Assembly: GCA_902492505.1 (NCBI GenBank)
Contig: CABULU010000039.1
Location: 1 to 17,729, forward strand
Source: an uncultured Eubacteriales bacterium
GTDB taxonomy: Bacteria > Bacillota > Clostridia > Oscillospirales > QAKW01
Direction: 5' to 3'
DNA length: 17,729 nt
Positions 1 through 7,025 of the stretch are shown here, one piece after another. Each line of letters starts with the position of its first letter. Positions within the stretch are counted from its first letter, which is position 1. A model generated the notes under the pieces. It searched no databases and was not told where the DNA came from. It saw only the letters and a list, made by a program, of their open reading frames with translations. A program made the position numbers and the translations under genes.

Positions 1-865
1 TGTCCGCAAAGCTGTCATGCATATATATGATTTTTAAATTGTCTTCGCCCTCAACCTGAGTTTTCTGAGGCGGAATTGTAAATTTCACCTTTCTGCCGGT
101 AAAAGATAATACGGCGGCATTTTCCCAGCCGCCGGAAGCATTCTTTACAAATGCGTGCACCTGCGTATCCGGCTTGATATCCATATGCACGGTATACTCG
201 TTAGACGTGCCGTCGGCAATAAACTGCTCACTCACATACGGATTAAGCAGATTTACCGCCTCATACGAACTTCCGGTACCCGACGGTGTGCATCCGATAA
301 AAAGAACCGGTAGATAAAGACCCTCAAACGGATTTGAATAAGAGCTGACGCTTGTCTGACCGTCCTTGCCGATATAAAAGGATTTGCCGTCAAGCGCTCT
401 GTACACAAACAGAAAGCTGCCGTTCATAAAAAACATACAGTCGTCTGACTGCGCCGCCGTACAGTCGCTAAAATCGTCGGGAAGACTTACAGTAAGAGAG
501 CTTTCATCATCTTCTTCATTGGTAACATACTGTCCTGCGCTCACTGTCATGGTGCTGCCGGATATATAAAAATACAGCTCCTTTTCGGGAGACGTAAATT
601 TAAAAACACCCCCAAGAGTGTCAAAGCCCTCAGTCTCCTGACAAACGGAAAAACCGGGGCGCTTACTGATTTGACCGAGTCCCGTGCGAATCATGTTTAC
701 CGTTCCGGGCTGCTCACTGCCGTCATAAAAGCTTACGCCGTCAGCACGTGAAAAAGAGCGTTCATCCTCGGCAGAGGTGCTGTCAATTCCGTGCAGACTG
801 CCGCTGCGTACGGTACCGGAACCGGAAACAGAGCCGGAACGCCGTATATTTGCCGTAAAACGCAT
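1..865 (-). CDS. Phage structural protein after the adaptor, partial (C-terminus beyond left edge)
   Basis: The frame is open from an ATG at 865 down to base 1, at least 288 codons with no stop, so the gene is cut by the window edge. The start lies 1 base after the stop of the adaptor-like gene (867-869), and the GGAGG ribosome binding site overlaps the end of that gene. The N-terminus is Ser/Gly/Thr-rich with the repeated pattern RRSGSVSGSGTVRSGS. It is followed by a segment containing GTVNMIRTGLGQISKRPGF and then by many short beta-rich stretches with alternating hydrophobic residues. A 'list of values plus KRPGF' motif near the N-terminus resembles the nozzle or stabilisation proteins of podovirus-like phages, which are beta-propellers sitting below the adaptor. 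That assignment is an inference from layout and this motif. It could instead be another tail or head-completion protein. I see no catalytic motif. Confidence 0.6.
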   Translation of the reverse strand, partial: MRFTANIRRSGSVSGSGTVRSGSLHGIDSTSAEDERSFSRADGVSFYDGSEQPGTVNMIRTGLGQISKRPGFSVCQETEGFDTLGGVFKFTSPEKELYFYISGSTMTVSAGQYVTNEEDDESSLTVSLPDDFSDCTAAQSDDCMFFMNGSFLFVYRALDGKSFYIGKDGQTSVSSYSNPFEGLYLPVLFIGCTPSGTGSSYEAVNLLNPYVSEQFIADGTSNEYTVHMDIKPDTQVHAFVKNASGGWENAAVLSFTGRKVKFTIPPQKTQVEGEDNLKIIYMHDSFAD

Positions 866-866
866 A

Positions 867-1376
867 CTACATATCCTCCGTTTTCACAACAGTGATAACT
901 GCCTGCGCTTCGCCGCCTGCGGCAATATTTGTCAGAATCGCATTATACATATCCATAAACGCATAGTATCTGCGCATATCGCTGTCGGACAGTACGGCAT
1001 ATGCCGCCGCAAAGTACGGTATTGCGCTCTGTGCCTCAGGCGCCACTTCAAATTCGGTTTCTCCCGCACAGAGCTCGTTAATATCCGACGGATACGCATA
1101 GTACCATACCTGTGCACTGCCGTCTCCCTGCACGGTTATGTGTCTGTCATCAGTACGCTGAAAGCTGCAATCCGATTTTATCAGACGGTACAAATCATCC
1201 GGCAGCTCAGTCTGCACGCCGCAGGTGACGGAAAAGCTCTTTTTTATCGGTGATACCGTCGTGGCTATCTGCTTTTGAGCAATATCGTAAAAGCCCGCAA
1301 GCACACCCTTCATATGGTGATAATCGTCCTCTCCGATAAGTCCGCGCACTAAATCGTTTGCCTTGTTTATAGTCAT
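867..1376 (-). CDS. Putative head-tail adaptor (connector) protein of the prophage
   Basis: This 169-residue protein lies downstream of capsid and decoration genes and directly before a large structural gene, the usual place for a head-tail adaptor. The sequence looks mostly helical, with an N-terminal helix (DLVRGLIGEDDY), a central segment LPDDLYRLIKSDCSF followed by beta strands, and a C-terminal helical part with AIPYFAAAYAVLSDSD and RRYYAFMDMY. The LPDD(L/F)YRL plus AIPYFAAAYAVL pattern is common in adaptor-type proteins of Firmicute prophages as I know them; I cannot name an exact family. The start is well supported by AAAGGAGG about 8 bases upstream. A strong hairpin lies between this gene and the preceding one (1399-1421), so its expression may be set lower than that of the capsid genes. 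Its stop is 1 base from the next start. Confidence 0.6.
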   Translation of the reverse strand: MTINKANDLVRGLIGEDDYHHMKGVLAGFYDIAQKQIATTVSPIKKSFSVTCGVQTELPDDLYRLIKSDCSFQRTDDRHITVQGDGSAQVWYYAYPSDINELCAGETEFEVAPEAQSAIPYFAAAYAVLSDSDMRRYYAFMDMYNAILTNIAAGGEAQAVITVVKTEDM

Positions 1377-1394
1377 ATGTACCTCCTTTAAAAT

Positions 1395-1422
1395 TAAAGG
1401 TGCGGGGAAAAGCCCCGCACCC
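1395..1422 (-). terminator. Hairpin terminator or attenuator inside the phage head operon
   Basis: On the minus strand a perfect 9-bp GC-rich stem (GGTGCGGGG / CCCCGCACC, 1399-1421) closes a 5-base loop and is followed by TTTAATTTT. It sits between the decoration gene (stop at 1434) and the adaptor gene (start at 1376). The shape fits an intrinsic terminator. Because genes of the same module continue beyond it, partial termination is the likely role, giving more capsid and decoration protein than adaptor. Confidence 0.7.
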
Positions 1423-1433
1423 CCCGTGTAAAA

Positions 1434-1790
1434 TTACGGAAGCTCGATTGCGGCAACCTTTACGTTGGCGTCCGCTCCCTTTATGATAACGCAGCCGCGA
1501 TTATCCCCCGAAACATGCATATATCTGCCGCTTTCGACGGTGATAACCTTTTTTTCATTCGCCGAAAGGGTAATCGCAAGGTCGCGTACACCCTGGATGC
1601 TGTCCCCGGCAAGAACCGTAACGGCTTTTTCGGCAGCAGCGGCGTTTTCAAGTATAATAAGTATTCTGCCGTCCTCCCTTGACGAAAAGTCAACGGCTGC
1701 GCCGTCGGTTGCATCTACTGCGACGGCGGTCGGCATTGTCTTTGCCTCATTGAATTTAAGACTTGTGTTTGTTACAGCTGTAGCAGCCAT
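1434..1790 (-). CDS. Small beta-rich phage protein, possibly head decoration
   Basis: This 118-residue protein is encoded 19 bases after the major capsid gene, with AAAGGAGG before the ATG. It is rich in Ala, Val, Thr and Gly with alternating hydrophobics (RILIILENA, AITLSANEKKVITV, CVIIKG), which predicts a small beta-sandwich. I see no enzyme motif, signal peptide or membrane segment. Position after the capsid gene, small size and beta content are typical of capsid decoration or stabilising proteins. That role is inferred from place and composition, not from a recognised family. A strong hairpin directly downstream probably limits read-through into the adaptor gene, grouping this gene with the highly expressed scaffold and capsid genes. 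Confidence 0.5.
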   Translation of the reverse strand: MAATAVTNTSLKFNEAKTMPTAVAVDATDGAAVDFSSREDGRILIILENAAAAEKAVTVLAGDSIQGVRDLAITLSANEKKVITVESGRYMHVSGDNRGCVIIKGADANVKVAAIELP

Positions 1791-1809
1791 TTAGTATTCC
1801 TCCTTTAAA

Positions 1810-2625
1810 TTATTTATGTGCTTTAATAACGTACAGTTCTTTCGGGCGCACGATTTTACCGCCGTAGACGTTAAGACCCTTTACGGCGTCTGCAAAGTAC
1901 GATTCGGGGCGGTATGCCTCCGTCTCGTCGATGCCGCCCGCAAAGGCGATTGCACGGTTTGTACGTACAAGCATATAATCATCCGTACCGTCATTATAGA
2001 GGTTGTTGGACATCTTAACCTTACAGTTATCGTACATTCCTGCAACGCCGCGGCTGATAAGCTCGTCGTTATTCGTTTTAAGCTCTGTCAGCGCGTCGCG
2101 GAAAAGATGATAGAAAAACGGAGATACGGTAATGCTCACGTTATCCTCAACATCAACGTCGTTTTCTCTGAGCACAAGCAGGGCCTCATCTACAAGCGCC
2201 TTGGCCTTATCTGCGGAATCAACCTTTGTAGATTCAGAGCAAAAGTCAGCGTCCTTTGCAAGCGTTGCGACGAAATGGTCGCGAGTTCTTGCCATCTTTG
2301 CGGTTGCTTCTCTGATAAGAACCTCCATAAGCCCGCTTGTAGACTGCGCCTTGTCAATGTCGTCTATCATAAAATTGAATGCCTTTGCCTGGTCAATGTC
2401 AAGGTGAATGCTTGTCCCCTCCACTGCCACAGGCGCGGGAATACCGTTGCCGGGAACATAGTCGAAAATATCCGGAGCACCGACTCCTATAATCTTAACG
2501 CGGGCTCCCTGCTTTGCCTCACCCTCAAACTGTGTCCAGCAGTCCTCAACCAGCCTGCACTTTTTTTCAAGCTCGGTCTGAATAAACTTTGACCATATAA
2601 CTGATTTGAAATTTGAAAAAGCCAT
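1810..2625 (-). CDS. Major capsid protein (HK97-fold type)
   Basis: This 271-residue protein follows the scaffold gene, with the ribosome binding site AAAGGAG overlapping the scaffold stop. The N-terminus (MAFSNFKSVIWSKFIQTELE) is typical of phage coat proteins that begin with a helix. The middle has GAPDIFDY, an Asp-rich helix (FMIDDIDKAQS) and an NDELISRGVAGMYDNCKVKMS segment. The C-terminus (VKGLNVYGGKIVRPKELYVI) matches the end of P22-like and Firmicute prophage coat proteins, in which a final strand follows a 'GLxVYGxKVVRP' pattern. Length and place (scaffold, coat, decoration) fit. There is no N-terminal protease-cleaved delta domain and no protease gene nearby, so a separate scaffold probably drives assembly. 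Confidence 0.8.
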   Translation of the reverse strand: MAFSNFKSVIWSKFIQTELEKKCRLVEDCWTQFEGEAKQGARVKIIGVGAPDIFDYVPGNGIPAPVAVEGTSIHLDIDQAKAFNFMIDDIDKAQSTSGLMEVLIREATAKMARTRDHFVATLAKDADFCSESTKVDSADKAKALVDEALLVLRENDVDVEDNVSITVSPFFYHLFRDALTELKTNNDELISRGVAGMYDNCKVKMSNNLYNDGTDDYMLVRTNRAIAFAGGIDETEAYRPESYFADAVKGLNVYGGKIVRPKELYVIKAHK

Positions 2626-2638
2626 TTTTTATTCTCCT

Positions 2639-3262
2639 TTAAAGTCTCTTTAATGATTTCATCGCCTTCTTGAATATTACGGGATTATCCAAATCACGCG
2701 GAGTCAGCCTGTCCAGCTCGCGTGAGCTGAAAAACTCGCCCTGTGCGTCCTCGGTCACCCCCACGGAGCCTGTCTCAGGCGGACGCTTGACCAAGCTGTC
2801 CTCGTTTGCCGCTCTGACGGCGGAAAATGCAACCTTTGCATCCACACCGTTTTCAATCAGCCTCAAAAAATCTCCGCCTATACTCGCAAGGTCCGATACG
2901 CCCGGGTCAATTCCGCGTATAGCCTCCAGGTCCGCACGCATCTTGTTGTCAATCAGCGTTGAGAGGTAAATATCGCTCTGCGTCTTATATTTTTTATATT
3001 CCGCCGATCTTTTTTCAGTGATTGACAGTTCATTTTTCAGACGCTCGATTTCCTTTTTATACGCTTCGTTTTCAAGCCGCATTTTGCGAAATCCCGAATT
3101 TTCGGCAGTGCTTTGTCTGCGGGAGGTGGACCCCGCTTTTACGGCGGACGCGGGCGTCCCCGCGTCGCCGTCACCGATAATTTTATCACTTACACCCGTA
3201 CTGCCGTATGCAGGCTCCACGGCCGCCTGCCGTGCGTCGTTTACCGCATTTGTTTTATTCAT
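2639..3262 (-). CDS. Capsid scaffolding protein
   Basis: This 207-residue protein directly precedes the capsid gene. Its first 55 residues are low-complexity and polar (Ala, Gly, Ser, Asp). Residues of about 58-92 form a charged coiled coil (RKMRLENEAYKKEIERLKNE). The C-terminus carries the FFSSRELDRLTPRDLDNP stretch and ends in Lys/Arg-rich helices (KKAMKSLKRL). The pattern 'EFFTxEELDxLTxxDLDxP...AMxSLKRL' is characteristic of scaffolding proteins of Firmicute siphoviruses and podoviruses, where the basic C-terminal helix binds the coat protein. The start lies 4 bases after the endolysin stop. Its ribosome binding site is weak (GGGGATAA inside the lysin end), so translation may be coupled to that of the lysin. 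Confidence 0.75.
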   Translation of the reverse strand: MNKTNAVNDARQAAVEPAYGSTGVSDKIIGDGDAGTPASAVKAGSTSRRQSTAENSGFRKMRLENEAYKKEIERLKNELSITEKRSAEYKKYKTQSDIYLSTLIDNKMRADLEAIRGIDPGVSDLASIGGDFLRLIENGVDAKVAFSAVRAANEDSLVKRPPETGSVGVTEDAQGEFFSSRELDRLTPRDLDNPVIFKKAMKSLKRL

Positions 3263-3266
3263 TTAA

Positions 3267-3887
3267 TTATCCCCATCTTTCAAGAAGTCTTTCAATTATC
3301 ACCGCCGCCTCCTGACGCGTCAGGTTTGCACGCGGATTAAAATTATTATTTTCGTCACCCAGCATTATGCCTGCATCGGTAACTTTCTGCACAGCGTCCT
3401 TTGCCCAGTTTGCAATAGACGCGTCATCGTTATACTTTTCCACTTTGTCTTCCTCCGGTATAGTAAAGCTTTCGCTGTAATATGATCCCTTTTTATTGGG
3501 CACTCCCAGATATCCGCTTGGATCTGTCGGGTTGTTGCCTGAGTCATTAAGCTGAAAATGCAGATGTACTCCCGTGACATTACCCGTATCGCCCATTTTG
3601 GCAATGACCATCGTTCGGTTTACCTTTTGTCCCTCGGTAACCCTAACGCTGCCCTCCTCAAGGTGGCAAAACAGATGACGTCTGCCGTCCATGTCTCCTA
3701 TCGAAATATATCTGCCCCAGCCGCCCTCATCATATGCAATGACTCTTACTGTACCGTCACAGGTAGCATACACATCCCTGTTGGCAGCCACAAAATCAAT
3801 GCCGCGGTGCTTATTCTGCCACAGCGCCCCGTCCTGACCGTAGGTTGCCGTTATAGAAAATTTCCCGGTAACCGGAAGATTGGTCAT
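3267..3887 (-). CDS. Phage endolysin: M23 (LytM-type) peptidase with C-terminal SLH repeat
   Basis: This 206-residue protein has an N-terminal M23 metallopeptidase domain (residues about 15-120). The zinc ligands are visible: HRGID (His27, Asp31) and the HLH of VHLHFQL (His108, His110), with His75 in HLFCHL as a further active-site histidine. Such enzymes cut peptide cross-links in peptidoglycan. After a linker, residues 152-206 form one S-layer-homology repeat (WAKDAVQKVTDAGIMLG, then TRQEAAVIIERLL), which binds wall-linked secondary polymers. There is no signal peptide, so export should depend on the holin encoded just upstream. The two genes overlap by ATGA, and GGAGGTGAGG precedes this start. 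An SLH anchor on a phage lysin suggests a host with SLH-binding cell-wall polymer, consistent with the SLH protein at 8808-10529. Confidence 0.88.
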   Translation of the reverse strand: MTNLPVTGKFSITATYGQDGALWQNKHRGIDFVAANRDVYATCDGTVRVIAYDEGGWGRYISIGDMDGRRHLFCHLEEGSVRVTEGQKVNRTMVIAKMGDTGNVTGVHLHFQLNDSGNNPTDPSGYLGVPNKKGSYYSESFTIPEEDKVEKYNDDASIANWAKDAVQKVTDAGIMLGDENNNFNPRANLTRQEAAVIIERLLERWG

Positions 3888-4330
3888 TTTTCCTCACCTC
3901 CGCCCTTGTCAATATCATCCTTGGCAGTTTTCAAGAATTTTGCAATCCATGCAGGCAGCGCCTGATTGTTGCAGCGATAGATATTCTCGATTATCGATAT
4001 GCTCTCGGTAACTGCTATATATACACAGATAACGCTTGAAAAGAGCAGATTTTTCGGTATGCTGAGATTTACCGACGATGCAGCGTAAGGTATAAATACA
4101 TCCAAAAATGTGCCGAATGCCAGTGCTACAAAAAGCACCACTTTTTTAATAACGCCTTTATACGCCTTTTGACTCGAAAGCCCGCTGCCGTCCATAAGAG
4201 AAGCGAGAATACCCGTCACTATGTCGAAAAGCACTACGGCGCCGACTATTATATACGCAAGTCCGTAAAGCTTAAAATAAGTCAGTATCGCGCCCCCCGC
4301 TATCGACAGCAGGTATTTTATATTACTCAT
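3884..4330 (-). CDS. Phage holin (TcdE / Phage_holin_4_1 type)
   Basis: This 148-residue membrane protein has three or four hydrophobic segments. One carries a 'LFDIVTGILAS' motif followed by SSQKAYKGVIKKVV, and another region (AVTESISIIENIYRC) matches the 'NExLSIxENxxxxG' signature of the toxin-secretion/phage-lysis holin family. The protein should form membrane lesions that release the endolysin. I start at the ATG at 4330, because AAAGGGA lies about 6 bases before it; an upstream TTG at 4345 would place that site inside the gene. The last bases overlap the endolysin start as ATGA, the classic holin-lysin pair. Its position between a fibre gene and the scaffold gene is unusual for a lysis cassette. 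Confidence 0.85.
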   Translation of the reverse strand: MSNIKYLLSIAGGAILTYFKLYGLAYIIVGAVVLFDIVTGILASLMDGSGLSSQKAYKGVIKKVVLFVALAFGTFLDVFIPYAASSVNLSIPKNLLFSSVICVYIAVTESISIIENIYRCNNQALPAWIAKFLKTAKDDIDKGGGEEK

Positions 4331-4388
4331 GATTGTCCCTTTCAATTATTAATATATTTGCAGCATCTTTGCCGCTTTACAGTAAAAC

Positions 4389-5351
4389 TTATTCCGAGAC
4401 GCCGGCGGACAGCGCCGATGCCTGCAAATTCTGTACGAGCTTATCTACATATGCCTTTGTGGCAATTTCCGAATACTCCGCGCGCGTGCCGCAGAAAACC
4501 TGCTTTGCAAAATCGGATACTTCGTCTACGGTAAGATTTGTATAGCCGTACTTTGCAAACTTTTCGGTCACATTGGCACTCCCGGCAGCCCAGTCCTGGT
4601 CATACCAATGCAAAGGCACTCCGGAATCGGTCCAGGAAAAATACATATAATATCCAGAACGAGGAGTGTGGCGTATTTCCATTTTTCCATGCAGGGTTCC
4701 CTCTGCACTGTACACCTTAAACAGATAAATACATTCCCCGCCCGTGGACGTTGTATCGGTCAGACCGTGCGCCTCTATTGCAGCAATGAACTCCTCCTCG
4801 GTATTGTACGGGCACGGTGCGGGAGCGCCGTAATCGTCAAGCATGGCTCCGTCATATATTGGCTCCACCTCTACATTTCTGAAAATTTTCAGAATTCCGT
4901 TTTCACGGCATATAAGCGCATTGTCCGACTGCGGCTGCTCCGTAACGTCCGCTATTATCCTGTCGCTGTCGCTTGCAATCAAACCGTTTTTAAGAGCGTC
5001 CGTCTCAGCCTTGCTGTACGTCTGCTCCTTCGTATACACGTTTGAAGCGTCCGCTTTCTGCGCTAATTTACTGTCCGTCTCGGTCTTTGAATATACATTT
5101 GAGGCTTTGGCAAAGATGCCGTCTGCCTCACTTTTATTATATGTCTCTTCTTTGTTATAGACACTATCCGAAGGCGCCGAAGCATTTACGGCGTCTGCAA
5201 GCTCATTTACCTTGGGAATCAGCACCTGCCTTGGCACATAATCCATGAATTCCTTCATTTCCTGCGCCGTTTTTCCCGGTACATCCGGCTGATTTGCATG
5301 AAATCTGTTCTGATTAAAAAGCTCGGTATCGTCAATTTTGGTTACCGACAT
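4389..5351 (-). CDS. Tail-fibre-like / receptor-binding protein with coiled-coil repeats
   Basis: In this 320-residue protein, residues about 64-122 contain three imperfect repeats built on 'VY(N/S/T)K(E/T)(E/Q)TY.KAE.D' (VYNKEETYNKSEAD, NVYSKTETDSK, NVYTKEQTYSKAETD). This unit is characteristic of trimeric phage fibres and structural adhesins. The N-terminus (VTKIDDTELFNQNRFH) may attach to the particle. Residues about 165-260 look globular and beta-rich, with many Tyr, Trp and Gly (RSGYYMYFSWTDSG, PLHWYDQDW), plausibly the receptor- or sugar-binding head. The ATG lies 20 bases inside the portal gene with AGAGGAGG 8 bases upstream. A fibre gene directly behind portal, far from any tail genes, is unexpected. 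The fold assignment rests on the repeats; the ligand is unknown. Confidence 0.7.
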   Translation of the reverse strand: MSVTKIDDTELFNQNRFHANQPDVPGKTAQEMKEFMDYVPRQVLIPKVNELADAVNASAPSDSVYNKEETYNKSEADGIFAKASNVYSKTETDSKLAQKADASNVYTKEQTYSKAETDALKNGLIASDSDRIIADVTEQPQSDNALICRENGILKIFRNVEVEPIYDGAMLDDYGAPAPCPYNTEEEFIAAIEAHGLTDTTSTGGECIYLFKVYSAEGTLHGKMEIRHTPRSGYYMYFSWTDSGVPLHWYDQDWAAGSANVTEKFAKYGYTNLTVDEVSDFAKQVFCGTRAEYSEIATKAYVDKLVQNLQASALSAGVSE

Positions 5352-6825
5352 CCTGTTTGCCTCCTCTGCTCTTTATAATCTGCTCTAACTTTGATTTCGG
5401 CACCGAACTTTCGTCGTCCAGCGCTGAAACATATTCCTCAAACGATATATGACCCATGCTGAAAAGCTGGCTTAGTGACTGCTCTCTGGCATATTTTGAA
5501 AAGGGATTGGTACTGGAAACATCAACACGAATCTGCGGCTCCAAAAGATCGAGTTCTCCGGCTGATACATTTGTGCCGTCCGGCAGACTAATGCCGCTTG
5601 GATTATACACAACCCACTGCCTATACCAAATCCGTGCGATATCCTCCGTCAGCCGTTTAAAAGCCGCCGTCTGTTCATTAAGCGGAATAGCCGCCTGATC
5701 ACGTACCGCAATAATGGCTGTGCCGGACGCCTTTGTCGGGTCGATGCTGCCAAGAGACGCGTCGCCCGCTCCGGCAAGCTGACGCGAGGTTATAAGCAGC
5801 TCCTCGCTGAGAGCTTTTGCATCTGGCGCCATAGGTGACGGAGTGAGATAATTTACTGCGTCCTTAACTGAATTTACGCTTCCTCCCTCAACCTCAATGG
5901 CCGTTCCTACCTCTGTAAGAGCTTTGGGATTTGCAATTCGATCCCCCGCATATATAAGCCGTGAATATGCCGTCAGCTTTGCGTTTACAATCCGTCTTGC
6001 AAGATTGCGGTTAATCTCTATTTGGTTGGGTATCAGCGGAGTCACCTCGCCCGCGCCGCGAAAGCTCCCGCGTTTTCTGGAGCTGACAAACGCCGCGACT
6101 GGATAGCAGTCCAGCCCCTCAATGACCTGCTCCGGCTGGTAAACCACGGACTTTGAAGAACGCGAAAAATGCAGATTTCCGTCAATCAGCGTCAGTTTCA
6201 AAAGACTTATACATTTATTCTTGCCGTAATCCTCACTGTCCTCGTCCGGCATAACAGTCATGGCAATTTCCTTTGAAAGTCCGTTTTTTACCGCCTCGCG
6301 GCGAATATCCTCCACCGGCCGGCGCTCCCTAATGATTATGTAAGGCTGAGACGAAATATCGGGGTTTGATTCATCTCCTAAAAACACGTCTGTTCGCTCA
6401 AGCACCTGACAGGAACCTGAACCGTCGTAAAAATACACAAAACTGTCGCCCGCTATCATCGAGGCCTTAACTACATCCCAGCATTTTGTGTCCATCTTCA
6501 GCCGCTCCCACTGCTGAGCGGCAAGCCGTGACAGCTGAGCGCACACGCGCTGCATGCGCTCCTTTGCAAGCGGCGCGGAAAAGCTGATGCTCATATCATT
6601 CATCGCCACCATTGCGGTTTTGTATTTTACAAGAGGCGCGATAAAATTATAAACGGGCAGCTCCTCATTCTGGCTTTCCAGTCCGTACCACTGATCACCC
6701 TCATAAAAACGATATGCGCGAACTGTCTGCTCCTCTATTCCCATTCTCGCGTGAACTTCAAGGCACGACTCGTATTCACTCCATATCTGTGCTGCATTTA
6801 CGACAGTGTCATATAGTCTGCTCAT
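5332..6825 (-). CDS. Phage portal protein
   Basis: This 497-residue protein is encoded two genes after the large terminase, the normal place for the portal that forms the dodecameric DNA channel and head vertex. Supporting segments are the N-terminal FYEGDQWYGLESQNEELPVYNFIAPLVKY region (only partly quoted: YRFYEGDQWYG), typical of portals that begin with 'Y..G.QW', a central strand-rich clip/wing region, and a C-terminal helical part with IPLNEQTAAFKRLTEDIARIW. QIEINRNLARRIVNAK and GTAIIAVRDQAA fit the stem and crown helices. The start overlaps the stop of the small membrane protein as ATGA. The end overlaps the fibre gene by 20 bases. I cannot say which portal family this is. Confidence 0.8.
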   Translation of the reverse strand: MSRLYDTVVNAAQIWSEYESCLEVHARMGIEEQTVRAYRFYEGDQWYGLESQNEELPVYNFIAPLVKYKTAMVAMNDMSISFSAPLAKERMQRVCAQLSRLAAQQWERLKMDTKCWDVVKASMIAGDSFVYFYDGSGSCQVLERTDVFLGDESNPDISSQPYIIIRERRPVEDIRREAVKNGLSKEIAMTVMPDEDSEDYGKNKCISLLKLTLIDGNLHFSRSSKSVVYQPEQVIEGLDCYPVAAFVSSRKRGSFRGAGEVTPLIPNQIEINRNLARRIVNAKLTAYSRLIYAGDRIANPKALTEVGTAIEVEGGSVNSVKDAVNYLTPSPMAPDAKALSEELLITSRQLAGAGDASLGSIDPTKASGTAIIAVRDQAAIPLNEQTAAFKRLTEDIARIWYRQWVVYNPSGISLPDGTNVSAGELDLLEPQIRVDVSSTNPFSKYAREQSLSQLFSMGHISFEEYVSALDDESSVPKSKLEQIIKSRGGKQDVGNQN

Positions 6826-7016
6826 CTGCCGTCACCGCCCTTTTTCGGCAAGTCTGAGTTTTTGCCGTAAGCCTCAATATTCTGTAAAAGAAGATTGAGC
6901 CTGTCAAGCTCTGTTTCGCGGCTGCGGCGCCCGCTGTTTTTATGTTTATGCATAAGGTATGCAAAACATACTGCCGCTGCGGCAACAACAGGCACAATTA
7001 AAATCAGTATTTTCAT
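6822..7016 (-). CDS. Small single-pass membrane protein between terminase and portal
   Basis: This 64-residue protein has a hydrophobic N-terminus (LILIVPVVAAAAVCFAYLM, residues 3-21), followed by a basic stretch (HKHKNSGRRSR) and a polar tail. The layout predicts a type-III or signal-anchored membrane protein with its tail in the cytoplasm. The gene is real by context: GAGGAGG lies 4 bases before the ATG, it starts 9 bases after the large terminase stop, and it overlaps the portal start as ATGA. I do not recognise a family. Proteins of this size in phages can be holin-like, antiholin or Rz-like, but no motif decides this, and a dedicated holin is present at 3884-4330. Confidence 0.6.
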   Translation of the reverse strand: MKILILIVPVVAAAAVCFAYLMHKHKNSGRRSRETELDRLNLLLQNIEAYGKNSDLPKKGGDGR

Positions 7017-7025
7017 TATTCCTCC

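Noticed and set aside
777..1253. 158-codon plus-strand frame opposite the adaptor gene
   Set aside because: No ribosome binding site; composition (Arg, Cys, His) is typical of a reverse-strand shadow, and the minus-strand gene fits the phage order.
1816..2592. Long 258-codon plus-strand frame opposite the capsid gene
   Set aside because: It is the antisense shadow of a confident capsid gene, Cys/Arg-rich, without ribosome binding site or recognisable motif.
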